DNA of 64,000 nucleotides from Sphingomonas sp. Leaf230 (GCF_001421745.1 NZ_LMKW01000008.1:249027-313026); one strand, 5' to 3'. Counted from the stretch's first letter, positions 18,709 through 28,629 are shown. Numbers and translations: made by a program. Notes: generated from the letters alone by a model not told the origin.

Positions 18709-18985
18709 TCTCGCTTTCCTGCCGAGCGCGCTGCGGGAGTGGGAGAAGCTCGGCGCCAATGTTCGCGAGCAGTTCAAGGCGAAGCTGACCGAGCGGTTGG
18801 GCGAGCCGCATATTGCGAGTGCGCGGCTGAGCGGGATGACCGGGTGCTACAAGATCAAGCTTCGGGCCGCGGGGTATCGGTTGGTGTACCGGGTCGACGA
18901 TGGCTTGGTGACGGTGATCGTCGTGGCGGTCGGGCGGCGGGATCGGAATCTGGTGTACAAGATCGCGGCTGGGCGGATCGATTAG
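18695..18985 (+). CDS. RelE/ParE-superfamily toxin (StbE-like)
   Basis: This 96-residue protein is of the RelE/ParE fold: TYSLAFLPSALREWEKL, KAKLTERLGEP, LSGMTGCYKIKLRAAGYRLV and YRVDDGLVTVIVVAVGRRDR, with the usual basic C-terminal part. By family it is a ribosome-dependent mRNA interferase or a gyrase poison. The start is taken as the TTG at 18695, which gives the normal N-terminus; a GTG at 18665 is possible. The pair with the upstream antitoxin and the 14-base overlap indicate one bicistronic module. A family B element follows 20 bases after the stop. Confidence 0.87.
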   Translation: MATYSLAFLPSALREWEKLGANVREQFKAKLTERLGEPHIASARLSGMTGCYKIKLRAAGYRLVYRVDDGLVTVIVVAVGRRDRNLVYKIAAGRID

Positions 18986-19005
18986 TCGTCGGCATTGCGC
19001 CAAAG

Positions 19006-19064
19006 CTTGTCTCCCCGCGAAGGCGGGGATCCAGACTGGGCTCCCGCCTTCGCGGGAGAACAAG
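19006..19064. repeat. family B paired-hairpin element
   Basis: The arms CTTGTCTCCCCGCGAAGG and the mirror CGCGGGAGAACAAG lie around GATCCAGACTGGGC. It separates the toxin gene from the convergent small membrane-protein gene. Confidence 0.85.
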
Positions 19065-19072
19065 GAAGAGGG

Positions 19073-19345
19073 TCAGACTTCTCGGCTCGTCCGCTTGTAC
19101 TGGAGGATCCAGCCTACCAGGCCGCCCGGCACGCCGCCGACGAGCGAGAACAGCGCGTAGAAGGTGATCGCTATCTTCTGGGGTTCTTCGCCCACACCGC
19201 GGGGTTCGATGCCGAAGACGTAGATGGCGGTTAGTAGCGCGACGACCACCGGCCATAGGAAGCCGGCGATCATCGGTTGGAAGCGCGTCAGGAGGCCCAC
19301 CGCGACGGGTACGAGGAACCCGATCGCGATGATGGCCCACGTCAT
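19073..19345 (-). CDS. small membrane protein, unknown
   Basis: This 90-residue protein has two to three hydrophobic segments (MTWAIIAIGFLVPVAVGLLT, LWPVVVALLTAIYVFGI, FYALFSLVGGVPGGLVGWIL) and a basic tail (QYKRTSREV). I do not recognise a family. It starts 17 bases after the sdhA stop and is probably co-transcribed with sdhC-sdhD-sdhA. A role in respiratory-complex assembly is possible from its place, but nothing in the sequence shows it. Confidence 0.6.
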   Translation of the reverse strand: MTWAIIAIGFLVPVAVGLLTRFQPMIAGFLWPVVVALLTAIYVFGIEPRGVGEEPQKIAITFYALFSLVGGVPGGLVGWILQYKRTSREV

Positions 19346-19361
19346 CGAAACATCCGCTTCA

Positions 19362-21161
19362 TCAGTATACCCGCTTCTTGGGCTTGATGTAGTCGATGTC
19401 GTCGGTGAGCGTGTAGTCGTGGACCGGGCGGAAATCGATCTTGGTCTCGCCGCCCTTGCCGCCCCAGCCGTTGAAGGTCGTGATGGTGTGCTTCATCCAG
19501 TTCGCGTCGTCGCGCTCGGGGAAATCCTCGTGCATGTGTGCGCCGCGCGATTCGGTGCGGTTGGCGGCCGAGTTCATCGTCACGACCGCCTGGCCGATCA
19601 GATTGTCGAGTTCCATCGTCTCGACCAGATCGGTGTTCCAGATCATGCTGCGATCCTTCACGGCGACGTCGGTCATCCGGCTGTAGATCCCGGCCATCTT
19701 CTCAACGCCTTGGTTCAGCAGCTCGGTGTCGCGGAACACGGCGCAATGCTTCTGCATGGTCTGCTGCATGTCGAGACGAATCTGCGCAGTCGGCGAACCG
19801 CCCGACGCATTGCGGAAATGGTCGAGACGCGTCAGCGCGAGGTCTTCCGAACCCTTGGGCAGCGGCGCGTGCGCCGTGCCGGGCTTCAGCGTGTCCTTGA
19901 TCCGCAGGCCGGTCGCGCGACCGAACACGACCAAGTCGATAAGGCTGTTCGAGCCGAGGCGGTTGGCGCCGTGGACCGAGACGCAGGCCGCTTCGCCGAC
20001 CGCGAACAGGCCGGGGACGACCGCGTCGGGGTTGCCGTCAACGAGGTTGACGACCTCGCCGTGGAAGTTGGTCGGGATGCCGCCCATGTTGTAATGCACG
20101 GTCGGCGTGACCGGCAGCGGCTGGCGCGTGAGATCGACGCCGGCGAAGACCTTGCCGGTCTCGGTGATGCCCGGCAGGCGCTCGGCGAGCACCTTGGGAT
20201 CGATGTGATCGAGGTGCAGGAAGATGTGGTCGCCGTTCTTGCCGACGCCGCGGCCTTCGCGCATTTCGAGCGCCATCGAGCGGCTGACGACGTCGCGCGA
20301 GGCGAGGTCCTTTGCCGACGGGGCATAGCGCTCCATAAAGCGCTCGCCCTCGGAGTTGGTCAAATAGCCGCCCTCACCGCGTGCGCCCTCGGTGATGAGA
20401 ACGCCCGCGCCGTAGATGCCGGTCGGGTGGAACTGGACGAACTCCATGTCCTGCAACGGAAGCCCGGCGCGGAGCACCATCGCGTTGCCGTCGCCGGTGC
20501 AGGTGTGCGCCGAGGTCGCCGAGAAATAAACGCGACCGTAGCCGCCGGTGGCGAGCACGGTCTGGTGGCTGCGGAAGCGGTGGATCGAGCCGTCTTCCAT
20601 GCATAGCGCGATGACGCCGCGGCAGACGCCGTTCTCCATGATCAGGTCGAGCGCGAAATACTCGACGAAGAAGTCCGTGTTGTACTTCAGGCTCTGCTGA
20701 TACAGCGCGTGGAGCATCGCGTGGCCGGTGCGATCGGCGGCGGCAGCGGTGCGCTGGACTGGAGGGCCCTCGCCCATGTTCTGCATGTGGCCGCCGAACG
20801 GACGCTGATAGATCGTGCCGTTCTCGTTACGGCTGAACGGCATGCCGGCATGCTCGAGTTCGTAGACCGCCTGAGGCGCTTCGCGGCAGAGATACTCGAT
20901 CGCGTCCTGGTCGCCGAGCCAGTCGGATCCCTTGACGGTGTCGAACATGTGCCAGGTCCAGTGATCCGGCGAGTTGTTGCCGAGCGAGGCGGCGATGCCG
21001 CCCTGTGCGGCGACGGTGTGGCTGCGGGTCGGGAAGACCTTGGTGATGCACGCGGTCTTCAGGCCGCTCTCGGCGATGCCCATCGTCGCGCGCAGGCCGG
21101 AGCCGCCGGCACCGACGACGACCGCATCATAGGTATGATCGATGATCTTGTAGGCAGACAT
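19362..21161 (-). CDS. sdhA: succinate dehydrogenase flavoprotein subunit
   Basis: Catalytic FAD subunit of complex II, oxidising succinate to fumarate; 599 residues. Motifs are the FAD-binding [15 protein letters not shown], the covalent FAD-His motif [31 protein letters not shown], and [20 protein letters not shown]. The ATG at 21161 overlaps the sdhD stop by one base (TGATG), so the subunits are translationally coupled; the longer frame to 21377 is sdhD out of frame. The order sdhC-sdhD-sdhA is intact, but sdhB is displaced about 1.7 kb downstream. Confidence 0.98.
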   Translation of the reverse strand: MSAYKIIDHTYDAVVVGAGGSGLRATMGIAESGLKTACITKVFPTRSHTVAAQGGIAASLGNNSPDHWTWHMFDTVKGSDWLGDQDAIEYLCREAPQAVYELEHAGMPFSRNENGTIYQRPFGGHMQNMGEGPPVQRTAAAADRTGHAMLHALYQQSLKYNTDFFVEYFALDLIMENGVCRGVIALCMEDGSIHRFRSHQTVLATGGYGRVYFSATSAHTCTGDGNAMVLRAGLPLQDMEFVQFHPTGIYGAGVLITEGARGEGGYLTNSEGERFMERYAPSAKDLASRDVVSRSMALEMREGRGVGKNGDHIFLHLDHIDPKVLAERLPGITETGKVFAGVDLTRQPLPVTPTVHYNMGGIPTNFHGEVVNLVDGNPDAVVPGLFAVGEAACVSVHGANRLGSNSLIDLVVFGRATGLRIKDTLKPGTAHAPLPKGSEDLALTRLDHFRNASGGSPTAQIRLDMQQTMQKHCAVFRDTELLNQGVEKMAGIYSRMTDVAVKDRSMIWNTDLVETMELDNLIGQAVVTMNSAANRTESRGAHMHEDFPERDDANWMKHTITTFNGWGGKGGETKIDFRPVHDYTLTDDIDYIKPKKRVY

Positions 21162-21547
21162 CAGGCGGGAGCTCCGGAGAAGGCGACCTTCAGGATCGCG
21201 AACAGGGCGATGCCGCCCAGCGTGAAGGTGAACAGGTTGAGGAGGATCATCGTCACGACACGGCTCTCGCCATGCTGGTAATCCTCGATCACGACCTGAA
21301 GACCGAGACGGAAGTGATAGAACACCGACAGGATCAACAGCGCCATCGGCACCGCGACCCAGGCCGACTGCAGCCACAGATGGACCGCGGCGTAATCATA
21401 GCCCGGCATCCGCGCGACCGAGATCATCAGCCACACCATGAGGAACAAGTTCGAGCCCGCCGTGAGGCGCTGCTGCCACCAGTGATGCGCACCGTGCTTG
21501 GCGCTGCCCAGGCCGCGGACGCGACCGATTGCCGTACCCGAACCCAT
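21161..21547 (-). CDS. sdhD: succinate dehydrogenase membrane anchor subunit
   Basis: This 128-residue anchor has three hydrophobic helices ([56 protein letters not shown]). The His in [15 protein letters not shown] is in the position of the haem b ligand and quinone-site region. It starts by a one-base overlap with sdhC and ends by a one-base overlap with sdhA. The N-terminus [19 protein letters not shown] fits alphaproteobacterial SdhD. Confidence 0.95.
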   Translation of the reverse strand: MGSGTAIGRVRGLGSAKHGAHHWWQQRLTAGSNLFLMVWLMISVARMPGYDYAAVHLWLQSAWVAVPMALLILSVFYHFRLGLQVVIEDYQHGESRVVTMILLNLFTFTLGGIALFAILKVAFSGAPA

Positions 21548-21957
21548 TACTTGATCCCCATGTAGAGCCAGAACACGACCGTGAGCGCTACGCTCGCGAC
21601 CATCGTCGCGATCGCGCCCATCTTGTTGCGCTTCAGTTCGTAGCCGGCGCCGATATCGAGCACCATGTGGCGGATGCCAGTCATCATGTGCTGGAACAGC
21701 GACAGCGTCAGCCCGACCGCGACGACATAGCCGAGGATGTTAAGACGGCCGGTGTCGGCGGTGAACACATCGACGAAGGTCGCGTACGCCTGATCGCCCG
21801 AGGCGATCGCGGCGAGCCACCAGACGAGCAGGATGCTGCCGACGGTCGCCATCCCGCTGCCGGTCACGCGGTGCAGGATCGAGACCAGCATGTGCGGGCC
21901 CCATTTATAGACCTGCAGATGGGGAGAAAGCGGGCGTGCCGGGTTGCGCGATGCCAA
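21547..21957 (-). CDS. sdhC: succinate dehydrogenase cytochrome b556 subunit
   Basis: This 136-residue haem-binding anchor subunit starts (L/M)ASRNPARPLSPHLQVYKWG, the conserved SdhC N-terminus, and has SILHRVTGSGM, three membrane helices and the haem-ligand segment LFQHMMTGIRHMVLDIG. No ATG fits; the likely start is TTG at 21957. A longer frame to 22122 adds residues unlike the family. It is the first gene of the sdh set. The 252-base gap to the divergent chemoreceptor gene must hold its promoter; a TATATA tract lies at 22011-22016. Confidence 0.93.
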   Translation of the reverse strand: MASRNPARPLSPHLQVYKWGPHMLVSILHRVTGSGMATVGSILLVWWLAAIASGDQAYATFVDVFTADTGRLNILGYVVAVGLTLSLFQHMMTGIRHMVLDIGAGYELKRNKMGAIATMVASVALTVVFWLYMGIK

Positions 21958-22209
21958 GGGCGGAGTCCTCGAACCAGAAGATGACGAACCAAGAACAGCT
22001 TGGTCCAGAATATATAGATTGGGCGACCTATTAGCCACCGCGTGCTGCGATGCAACCCATTGGGGCCGGTCCGATAACCCATGACACCGCGGGCGTGATG
22101 CCGTGCGGGACACGATGGCCATGCACGTGACGTGACGTCGATCCCTAACCAGCCCTTAAGACATGGCGTGTAGCGATGGCGTCGTACATTCGATCCGGAG
22201 TTCACCGTC

Positions 22210-23568
22210 TTGACCACCAACGACCTGCCGGCCCCCGGCTCGATCGCGGCTTCCGTCGACCTGATGGCGCGGCTGCGGGTGTTCGATTTCGACGGATCGC
22301 TGACCGGCGCGAGCCGCGAAGTCTGGGCCGCGCTGGCGCCTGAGATCACGCATGTATCCAGGGCGTTCTGGGAACAGTGGCTGCAGTGTTTTTCCGACGA
22401 ACGGATCTGGGCGCCGCACGAAACCGACCAGATGATCGAGATCGGTTGCACGTTCCTGCGCAATCGCTTCCTGGACACGAGTGGACGCGCCTGGATCGAA
22501 TCGATCGAGCGGTCGGTCGCGACGGCCTATGTCGCCGACGTATCGCCAATGGCGCTGCTGTCGATGATCAGCGCGAGCGACCGCGCCGCGCTCGACGTGC
22601 TGATGCGCCGGGTCGATCGGTCGGATCCGAAGCTGCCGGTGTTCATCGACACGCTGATGCGGCTGTCGGCGCTGGAGGGCGAGATCACCGTCGCGATCTA
22701 TAACCGCTACCAGATGCATACCGCGCAGGTCGCGCGCGATACGCTGGCCGCGGAGTTCCGCGATGGAATCGCGGCGATGGTCGAGACCGCGACCGACGAG
22801 GGGCATATGCTGCGCGAACAGGCGCTGCGGAGTTCGGCGTCGACCCGCGCGGTGCTCGGCAAGGCAAGCGAAGTCGCGGCCGCGGCAGAGCAGTCCGCGG
22901 TGGCGATGCGCGAAGCGGCGCAGACCGCCGCCGGCCTGATCCGCGCGATCGAGGATGCGCGGACCGAGGTGGAGGCTGCGGCGGAGATCGCCAATCGGGC
23001 GTCGGCGCAGGCTGGCCAGGCGGTCGGCATGTCGGAAACGCTGAGCGATCATGCGAAGTCGATCGAGTCGATCCTGGGGCTGATCCGCGACATTGCCGGG
23101 CAGACCAACCTGCTGGCGCTGAACGCGACGATCGAGGCGGCGCGCGCGGGGGATGCCGGGCGCGGGTTCGCGGTGGTGGCGCAGGAGGTGAAGAGCCTCG
23201 CCAACCAGACTGCGCGGGCGACCGACGACATCGCCGCGAAGATCGCCGCGATCCAGTCGGCGACGCGCTCGACCGTGGAGACCAATGCGTCGATCAAGTC
23301 GACGGTGGCCGAGGTGCAGGAAAGCGCTGATCGCATCCGTTACGCGATGGAAGCGCAGGCGCAGACGGTGACCGCGATCACCGCGGCGGTGGACGAGACC
23401 GCGCTGGCGGCGGATTCGATGTCCAACACGATCGCCGCGATCCGCGAGGATACCGAGACGGTGGCGACCGAGATCGACGGGGTAGGTCGCGGGTTCGACG
23501 TGCTCGACGGGCGGCTCAGCAATTTGAAGAATAGCGCGGGCGATTTCGTCGCCAAAGTCGCCGCATAG
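22210..23568 (+). CDS. soluble methyl-accepting chemotaxis protein, copy 1
   Basis: This 452-residue cytoplasmic chemoreceptor has no membrane helices and no HAMP domain. Residues 1-~170 resemble the all-helical protoglobin-type sensor of globin-coupled receptors ([26 protein letters not shown]), but no proximal His is visible in the expected helix ([12 protein letters not shown]), so haem binding is doubtful. The signalling domain is complete, with the CheA/CheW-binding tip [20 protein letters not shown] and [18 protein letters not shown]. The start is TTG with GGAG nine bases upstream. A paralogue follows after 11 bases. Its chemotaxis cluster is not in this window. Confidence 0.9.
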   Translation: MTTNDLPAPGSIAASVDLMARLRVFDFDGSLTGASREVWAALAPEITHVSRAFWEQWLQCFSDERIWAPHETDQMIEIGCTFLRNRFLDTSGRAWIESIERSVATAYVADVSPMALLSMISASDRAALDVLMRRVDRSDPKLPVFIDTLMRLSALEGEITVAIYNRYQMHTAQVARDTLAAEFRDGIAAMVETATDEGHMLREQALRSSASTRAVLGKASEVAAAAEQSAVAMREAAQTAAGLIRAIEDARTEVEAAAEIANRASAQAGQAVGMSETLSDHAKSIESILGLIRDIAGQTNLLALNATIEAARAGDAGRGFAVVAQEVKSLANQTARATDDIAAKIAAIQSATRSTVETNASIKSTVAEVQESADRIRYAMEAQAQTVTAITAAVDETALAADSMSNTIAAIREDTETVATEIDGVGRGFDVLDGRLSNLKNSAGDFVAKVAA

Positions 23569-23579
23569 GCGATCGAGCG

Positions 23580-24944
23580 ATGACGAGTGTGACTAACGTT
23601 GTGGCCATGCCTGCGCGGGGCCGAACGCTGCGCGACCGGGTTCGCGATTACGACTGGGATGGGTTGATCGAGCCGGCGTGCGCGACGCTGAGCGCGCTGT
23701 TGGACGAGGACGATCACCGGCGGATCGGCGAGATGTTCTGGCGACACTATCTGTCTTTGGACGCGGTCCGCCACATCGCATCGCAGATCACGCCCGAGCG
23801 GCTCGAACGTCGGATCGCCCAGAGCGCGACCTATGCGCGGATGCGGTACCTGTCGCCTTACGACCAGACGTGGGAAGCGATGGCGATCGCCTATGCCGAT
23901 GAATCGCGACGGTCGGCAATACCCTTGCCTGCTTTGCTGTCGGCGGCGGCGTTCGCGCATAGCGCTACGCTCCACCTGATCGTCGATCGGGCGGGCACCG
24001 ATGCCGCGACGATGCGGATCGTCGCCGACGTGGTGCAGCGGATCGCGCTGATCGAGGCGGACATCATGGTCTCGCACCTGAGTGCGACCGATGCGGCGGC
24101 GGCGCAGGCGGAGCGCCAAACGCGCGCATCGAACTTTCGCGGCAGTATTGCCGAGTCGATCGAGCATACCGCGATCTTGGGTGCGCGCATCCACGTGCAG
24201 GCGGCGGGTGCAGCGGCCTCGACGCGCGGTATCCTCGGCAAGGCGAGCGAGGTCGCGGCGGCGGCGGAACAGTCCGCGCTGGCGATGCGCGAGGCGGCGC
24301 AGACCTCCGCGGGATTGATCCGAGCGATCGAGACCGCACGCAGCGAAGTCGAGGTGGCGGCCGGGATCGCCGATCGCGCCTGTGCACAGACTGGCGAGGC
24401 GGTCGGCATGTCGGAGACACTCAGCGAGCATGCGAAATCGATCGAATCGATCCTCGGGCTGATCCGCAGCATCGCCGGACAGACCAACCTGCTTGCGCTG
24501 AACGCGACGATCGAGGCGGCGCGCGCGGGCGATGCCGGGCGCGGGTTCGCGGTGGTGGCGCAGGAGGTGAAGTCGCTCGCCAGCCAGACCGCGCGGGCGA
24601 CCGATGACATTGCGGCCAAGATCGCTGCGATCCAGGCGGCGACGGCGGCTACGGTCGCGACCAATGCGGGGATCAAGGCGACTGTCGGCGAGGTAAGGGA
24701 CAGCGCAGACCGCATACGGCATGCGATGGAGGCACAGGCGCACACCGTGACTGCGATCACCGCGGCCGTCGACGAGACCGCGCTGGCAGCGGACACGATG
24801 TCGTCCACGATCGCGACGATCCGCGCGGATACGGAGGCGGTGGCAATCGAGATCGACCGGCTGGGTCACGCGTTCGGCGAGGTGGATGACCAGCTTGGCG
24901 TGCTGCGCGGTGCGGCGGACGGGTTTTCGGCTAGCGTGGCGTGA
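23580..24944 (+). CDS. soluble methyl-accepting chemotaxis protein, copy 2
   Basis: This 454-residue protein is a paralogue of the preceding gene. The C-terminal halves are nearly identical ([23 protein letters not shown], the [20 protein letters not shown] tip), while the N-terminal sensor domains differ strongly ([38 protein letters not shown]). This points to a tandem duplication followed by divergence of the sensor half or its exchange. The expected haem-ligating His is again not visible. It starts with ATG 11 bases after copy 1 and is surely co-transcribed. A family F repeat lies downstream. Confidence 0.9.
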   Translation: MTSVTNVVAMPARGRTLRDRVRDYDWDGLIEPACATLSALLDEDDHRRIGEMFWRHYLSLDAVRHIASQITPERLERRIAQSATYARMRYLSPYDQTWEAMAIAYADESRRSAIPLPALLSAAAFAHSATLHLIVDRAGTDAATMRIVADVVQRIALIEADIMVSHLSATDAAAAQAERQTRASNFRGSIAESIEHTAILGARIHVQAAGAAASTRGILGKASEVAAAAEQSALAMREAAQTSAGLIRAIETARSEVEVAAGIADRACAQTGEAVGMSETLSEHAKSIESILGLIRSIAGQTNLLALNATIEAARAGDAGRGFAVVAQEVKSLASQTARATDDIAAKIAAIQAATAATVATNAGIKATVGEVRDSADRIRHAMEAQAHTVTAITAAVDETALAADTMSSTIATIRADTEAVAIEIDRLGHAFGEVDDQLGVLRGAADGFSASVA

Positions 24945-24971
24945 GGGCGGTCTAAGGGAGAAAGCGTAGGG

Positions 24972-25098
24972 TGGTTCACGCGGAGGCGCGGAGACGCGGA
25001 GGGTCTGGCGGAACCTGAGGTTCTTCAAAACTTTCGTTGGGGAGCGCTTCGCCTAATCGACACGCACTCTCTCCGCGCCTCCGCGTCTCCGTGAACCA
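24972..25098. repeat. family F long inverted repeat
   Basis: The arms GGTTCACGCGGAGGCGCGGA and the mirror CTCCGCGTCTCCGTGAACC (a near-perfect 25-base pairing) are separated by about 75 bases. It occupies most of the gap between the second chemoreceptor and the SDR gene. Confidence 0.85.
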
Positions 25099-25149
25099 AT
25101 CCTTCTTCGGCTTGGTGACGGATACGGCCTGCGGCGCTAGAGCGCTGAC

Positions 25150-25839
25150 ATGACTATTCTTCTAACCGGCTCCAGTCGCGGTATCGGCGCAGCTATTCAT
25201 GCGGCGCTGACCGACGCGGGCGCCTCCGTGATCGGGCATGGGACCGCCAGCGGTATCCCGGCTGACTTTAGCGATCCTAAGGGACCGACTGCGTTGTGGA
25301 ACGCTGCGTTGGAGCAGGCTGGCGGCGCGATCGATGTGCTGATCAACAATGCTGGCGTGTTCGAGGCGGCACCGCTCGCCGATAACGACTGGACCGCGCA
25401 GTGGGAGCGGACGATGCGGATCAACCTGACCGCGTCGGCCGAGCTGTGCCGGTTGGCTGTATTGCACTGGCAATCGCGCGGGTTCGGCGGGCGGATCGTC
25501 AATATCGCGAGCCGGGCGGCGTATCGCGGGGATTCGCCGGCGCATTGGCATTATGCCGCGTCGAAAGCGGGGATGGTGGCGATGACCAAGACCATTGCTC
25601 GGGGCTATGCTCGGGAGGGCATTCTGGCGTTTGCGGTGTGCCCGGGGTTCACGATGACCGGGATGGCGGAGGAGTATCTGTCGAGCCGGGGCGGCGATGC
25701 GTTGCTGGCGGACATTCCGCTCGGGCGGGTTGCGGCACCTGACGAGATCGCGGCGGCGGCGAAGTTTTTGGCGTTGGAGGCGCCGGCTTCGATGACGGGC
25801 TCGGTGATCGACGTGAATGGGGCGAGCTATGTCCGATAG
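25150..25839 (+). CDS. short-chain dehydrogenase/reductase
   Basis: This 229-residue classical SDR is an NAD(P)-dependent oxidoreductase of unknown substrate. It has the cofactor motif TGSSRGIGAAIHAAL, INNAGVFEAAPL, the catalytic Ser region IVNIASRAAYRG and the YAASKAGMVAMTK Tyr/Lys pair, ending with the typical SMTGSVIDVNGASYVR. The stop overlaps the prmA start by 11 bases, which suggests co-translation. Confidence 0.93.
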   Translation: MTILLTGSSRGIGAAIHAALTDAGASVIGHGTASGIPADFSDPKGPTALWNAALEQAGGAIDVLINNAGVFEAAPLADNDWTAQWERTMRINLTASAELCRLAVLHWQSRGFGGRIVNIASRAAYRGDSPAHWHYAASKAGMVAMTKTIARGYAREGILAFAVCPGFTMTGMAEEYLSSRGGDALLADIPLGRVAAPDEIAAAAKFLALEAPASMTGSVIDVNGASYVR

Positions 25840-26764
25840 TTGGAAGCTCACCCTCCCCTGCACGCGCGCGGAGGCGGAGGCGATCGATGCGAGCGACGAT
25901 CTGACGATCGACGGTGTGTTGATGACCACCGAGGAGATCGAGGACGACGTCGAGTCGTGGCGGCTCGATGCGTATTTCGAGCATGAGCCGGCGGCCGACA
26001 CGGTCGCAGCGGTGCGGGCGCTGGTGCCGAGTGCGGCGGGGGCCGAGATCGCGGTCGAGCGGTTGGGCGATGCGGACTGGGTGACGATGAGCCAGGCCGG
26101 GCTCGAGCCTTTGTCGGTCGGGCGGTTCTTCGTGCATACCGGGGCGCATGCGGGTTCGGTGCCGGCGGACAAGCGGGCGTTTTTGATCGAGGCTAGCCGG
26201 GCGTTCGGGACGGGGCATCACGAGACGACGAGCGGGTGTCTGGCGATGCTCGACGGGTTGGCGGATGCTTCGTTTGCGAACGTGATCGATATCGGGACGG
26301 GGACGGGGTTGCTTGCGTTTGCGGCGGCGCATCTCTGGCCTGCGGCTGCGGTGATGGGGACAGATATCGATCCGGTCTCGATCGATGTGACGGCGGAGAA
26401 TGCGGCGCTCAATGGGGTCGAGGGGATCGATCTGGTTGTGGCGGACGGTACGCTGGACGATGCGATCGTGGTTCGCGCGCCGTATGATCTGGTGATCGCG
26501 AATATTCTGGCGGGGCCGCTGGTGTCTATGGCGCCGGAGATCGCTTCCATTTCGGATGTGGGGGCGACGATCGTGCTGGCCGGGTTGCTGGAGACGCAGC
26601 GGGCCGGGGTCGTGGCGGCGTATGAGGCTTGCGGGTGTTCGCTCGAGGCGGTCGACCGGCGGGGGGATTGGAGTGTGCTTCGGTTGCGGGCTGGGGCGGT
26701 GAGGTTTGTGGCGGAGGGGCCGTTCGATCCTAAGGGGCGCGATGGGTGGGCGCTGGATATTTGA
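25829..26764 (+). CDS. prmA: ribosomal protein L11 methyltransferase
   Basis: PrmA trimethylates ribosomal protein L11. This 311-residue protein has the conserved FGTGHHETTSGCLAML segment and the SAM-binding DIGTGTGLLAFAAAHLWP, then the NILAGPLVSMAPEI motif of the family. The ATG at 25829 lies inside the end of the SDR gene; the longer frame to 25817 is less likely. A family B and a family A element follow before phhA. Confidence 0.92.
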   Translation: MSDSWKLTLPCTRAEAEAIDASDDLTIDGVLMTTEEIEDDVESWRLDAYFEHEPAADTVAAVRALVPSAAGAEIAVERLGDADWVTMSQAGLEPLSVGRFFVHTGAHAGSVPADKRAFLIEASRAFGTGHHETTSGCLAMLDGLADASFANVIDIGTGTGLLAFAAAHLWPAAAVMGTDIDPVSIDVTAENAALNGVEGIDLVVADGTLDDAIVVRAPYDLVIANILAGPLVSMAPEIASISDVGATIVLAGLLETQRAGVVAAYEACGCSLEAVDRRGDWSVLRLRAGAVRFVAEGPFDPKGRDGWALDI

Positions 26765-26779
26765 GCCACCCGTAGAAGA

Positions 26780-26836
26780 TTGTTCCCCCGCGAAGGCGGG
26801 GGGCCAGTCTGGGCCCCCGCCTTCGCGGGGGAACAA
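26780..26836. repeat. family B paired-hairpin element
   Basis: The arms TTGTTCCCCCGCGAAGG and CGCGGGGGAACAA lie around GGCCAGTCTGGGCC. A family A element follows after about 35 bases. Confidence 0.85.
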
Positions 26837-26870
26837 GTTGGGAAGGGCTGCCCTCACCTCACTTCCGGCA

Positions 26871-26962
26871 CCACCCCGGCGGAGGCCGGGGCCCAATTGA
26901 AATGGCGGTGCGGCTCTATTTTGGAGGTTCGCCCAATTGGGCCCCGGCCTTCGCCGGGGTGG
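26871..26962. repeat. family A short element
   Basis: The arms CCACCCCGGCGGAGGCC... and the mirror ...GGCCTTCGCCGGGGTGG both include CCCAATTG. The spacer between them is short (about 40 bases). Confidence 0.85.
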
Positions 26963-26977
26963 TGCTTTCTTATCTAA

Positions 26978-27847
26978 TTACGCACTGAGTTTCGCGTTAG
27001 CGTACGCCTGCGTACCCTCGGTAATTACCACATCCCCCGGTTCGATCCGCGCGACGGGAATATTCGGGAGCGCCTTCAGTTCCTCGTACAGCGGCGCGAA
27101 GTCCGTCTCTACCGTCAGCCGCAGCAACTCCTCGAAGCTCGGGATGACGAAATAGTTCTGCTGGAAATCGTCGATCCGGTATTCGGTGCGCATCACACGC
27201 GCGAGATCGAGCGCGATGCGGTTGGGGCTCGGATCGTCGAGCGCAAACCGCGTTTCCGCGTAGCTGGAGACGATGCCCGAGCCGTAGATGCGCAGGCCTT
27301 CGGGTTCGGCGATCAGGCCGAACTCGACCGTGTACCAGTAGAGTCTTCCGAGATACTTCAGCGCGTCGAGGCCGAGCGCGCGCTGGCCGCCGCGGCCGTA
27401 GGCGGCGAGGTAGTCCGCGAACACCGGGTCGGCGAGCATGGGCACGTGGCCGAACACGTCGTGGAAGACGTCGGGTTCCTGCAGATAGTCGAGCTGGTCG
27501 GGGCGGCGGATGAAGTTGCCCGCGACGAAGCGGCGATTGGCCATGTGATCGAAGAACACGTCGTCGGGGACGAGGCCGGGGACCGCGACGACCGACCAGC
27601 CAGTGAGCTTGGTCAAGCGCTCGGACAGCTCTTCGAAATCGGGGATGCCGGGTTTCGACAGTTTCAGGACATCGAGCCCACGCAGCCAGGCGTTCGACGC
27701 GCGGCCGGGGAGCAGCTTCGACTGGCGCGCGAACAGCGTGTCCCACGTCGCGTGATCCTCAGCGGTGTAATCCGCCCAGTTCTGCGGGATCGTCCAGTCG
27801 GGCGCGCCTTCGGGCGGGGTGCTCAGCACATGTGTGTCATTGGCCAT
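26978..27847 (-). CDS. phhA: phenylalanine 4-monooxygenase
   Basis: Iron- and pterin-dependent enzyme that hydroxylates phenylalanine to tyrosine. It has 289 residues, the bacterial single-domain length without a regulatory ACT domain. The iron ligands are visible in PDVFHDVFGHVPML (two His) and WYTVEFGLI (Glu), with YGSGIVSSYAE and FQQNYFVIPSFEELL further on. Only 22 bases separate its start from the divergent DUF2459 gene. No phhB or regulator is adjacent. Confidence 0.96.
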   Translation of the reverse strand: MANDTHVLSTPPEGAPDWTIPQNWADYTAEDHATWDTLFARQSKLLPGRASNAWLRGLDVLKLSKPGIPDFEELSERLTKLTGWSVVAVPGLVPDDVFFDHMANRRFVAGNFIRRPDQLDYLQEPDVFHDVFGHVPMLADPVFADYLAAYGRGGQRALGLDALKYLGRLYWYTVEFGLIAEPEGLRIYGSGIVSSYAETRFALDDPSPNRIALDLARVMRTEYRIDDFQQNYFVIPSFEELLRLTVETDFAPLYEELKALPNIPVARIEPGDVVITEGTQAYANAKLSA

Positions 27848-27869
27848 GCGGCTGGTCTAGCATGACGGA

Positions 27870-28535
27870 ATGAAGACGGAAACGCGTTGGGTTAAGTCGA
27901 TTTTATGGGCGGTCGCCGCAGTGTTTGGGGTGGTTGCGAGCTATGCGGTGGCGGGGCTGGTCGGCGGATCGATCCCGAGCAATCGTGACTGGCGGGCGCC
28001 GGCCGAAGGGGTTCATATCTTCGTCGAGAGCAACGGCGTGCATACCGGGATCATCGTGCCGAAGCTGGCCGGCGGGGTGGACTGGCGCGGGGTGGCTCGC
28101 GCGGAGGATCTGCGTGATCCGCGGTATGGGGCGTTCGATCATGTGTCGTTCGGGTGGGGGGAGAAGGCGTTCTACCTGGAGACGCCGACCTGGGCGGACG
28201 TGAAGCTGCGGACCGTGGTTGCTGCCGCGACCGGCAGTACGCGGACGTTGATGCATGTCGATCATCTGCCGAGGCCGCGTGCGGGGGATGGGGCTCGCGA
28301 GATCGTGGTGACGCCGGCGCAGTATCGACGGTTGGCGGCGTATATCCGGGCTAGCTTTCGGGATGGGGGTGCGCGGTATCGGGGGTATGCCGGGTATGAT
28401 GCGTTTTACGAGGCTAACGGGCGGTATAGTGCGGTGCGGACGTGTAATGCGTGGACGGGGGATGCGCTTCGGTTTTCTGGGGTTCGGGTTGGGTGGTGGA
28501 CGCCGTTTCCGGTTACGGTGATGGGGTGGTTTTGA
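27870..28535 (+). CDS. DUF2459 (TIGR02117) family protein
   Basis: This 221-residue protein of unknown function is recognised as the TIGR02117/DUF2459 family by HIFVESNGVHTGIIVP, FGWGEKAFYLETPTW and the C-terminal RTCNAWTGDALRFSGV...TPFPVTVMGWF. It has one N-terminal hydrophobic segment (SILWAVAAVFGVVASYAVAG), so it is probably membrane-anchored with the domain outside the cytoplasm. The conserved His and Cys suggest an enzyme, perhaps cysteine-hydrolase-like, but no reaction is known to me. It is divergent from phhA. Confidence 0.85.
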   Translation: MKTETRWVKSILWAVAAVFGVVASYAVAGLVGGSIPSNRDWRAPAEGVHIFVESNGVHTGIIVPKLAGGVDWRGVARAEDLRDPRYGAFDHVSFGWGEKAFYLETPTWADVKLRTVVAAATGSTRTLMHVDHLPRPRAGDGAREIVVTPAQYRRLAAYIRASFRDGGARYRGYAGYDAFYEANGRYSAVRTCNAWTGDALRFSGVRVGWWTPFPVTVMGWF

Positions 28536-28541
28536 GCCAAC

Positions 28542-28600
28542 CTTGTTCTCCCGCGAAGGCGGGAGTCCAGACTGGGCTCCCGCCTTCGCGGGAGAACAAG
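28542..28600. repeat. family B paired-hairpin element
   Basis: The arms CTTGTTCTCCCGCGAAGG and CGCGGGAGAACAAG lie around AGTCCAGACTGGGCT. It is followed by a family A element, the same B-then-A order as at 26780-26962. Confidence 0.85.
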
Positions 28601-28629
28601 TTGGGGGCGGGATGCGGTTGTTCGGGCCA

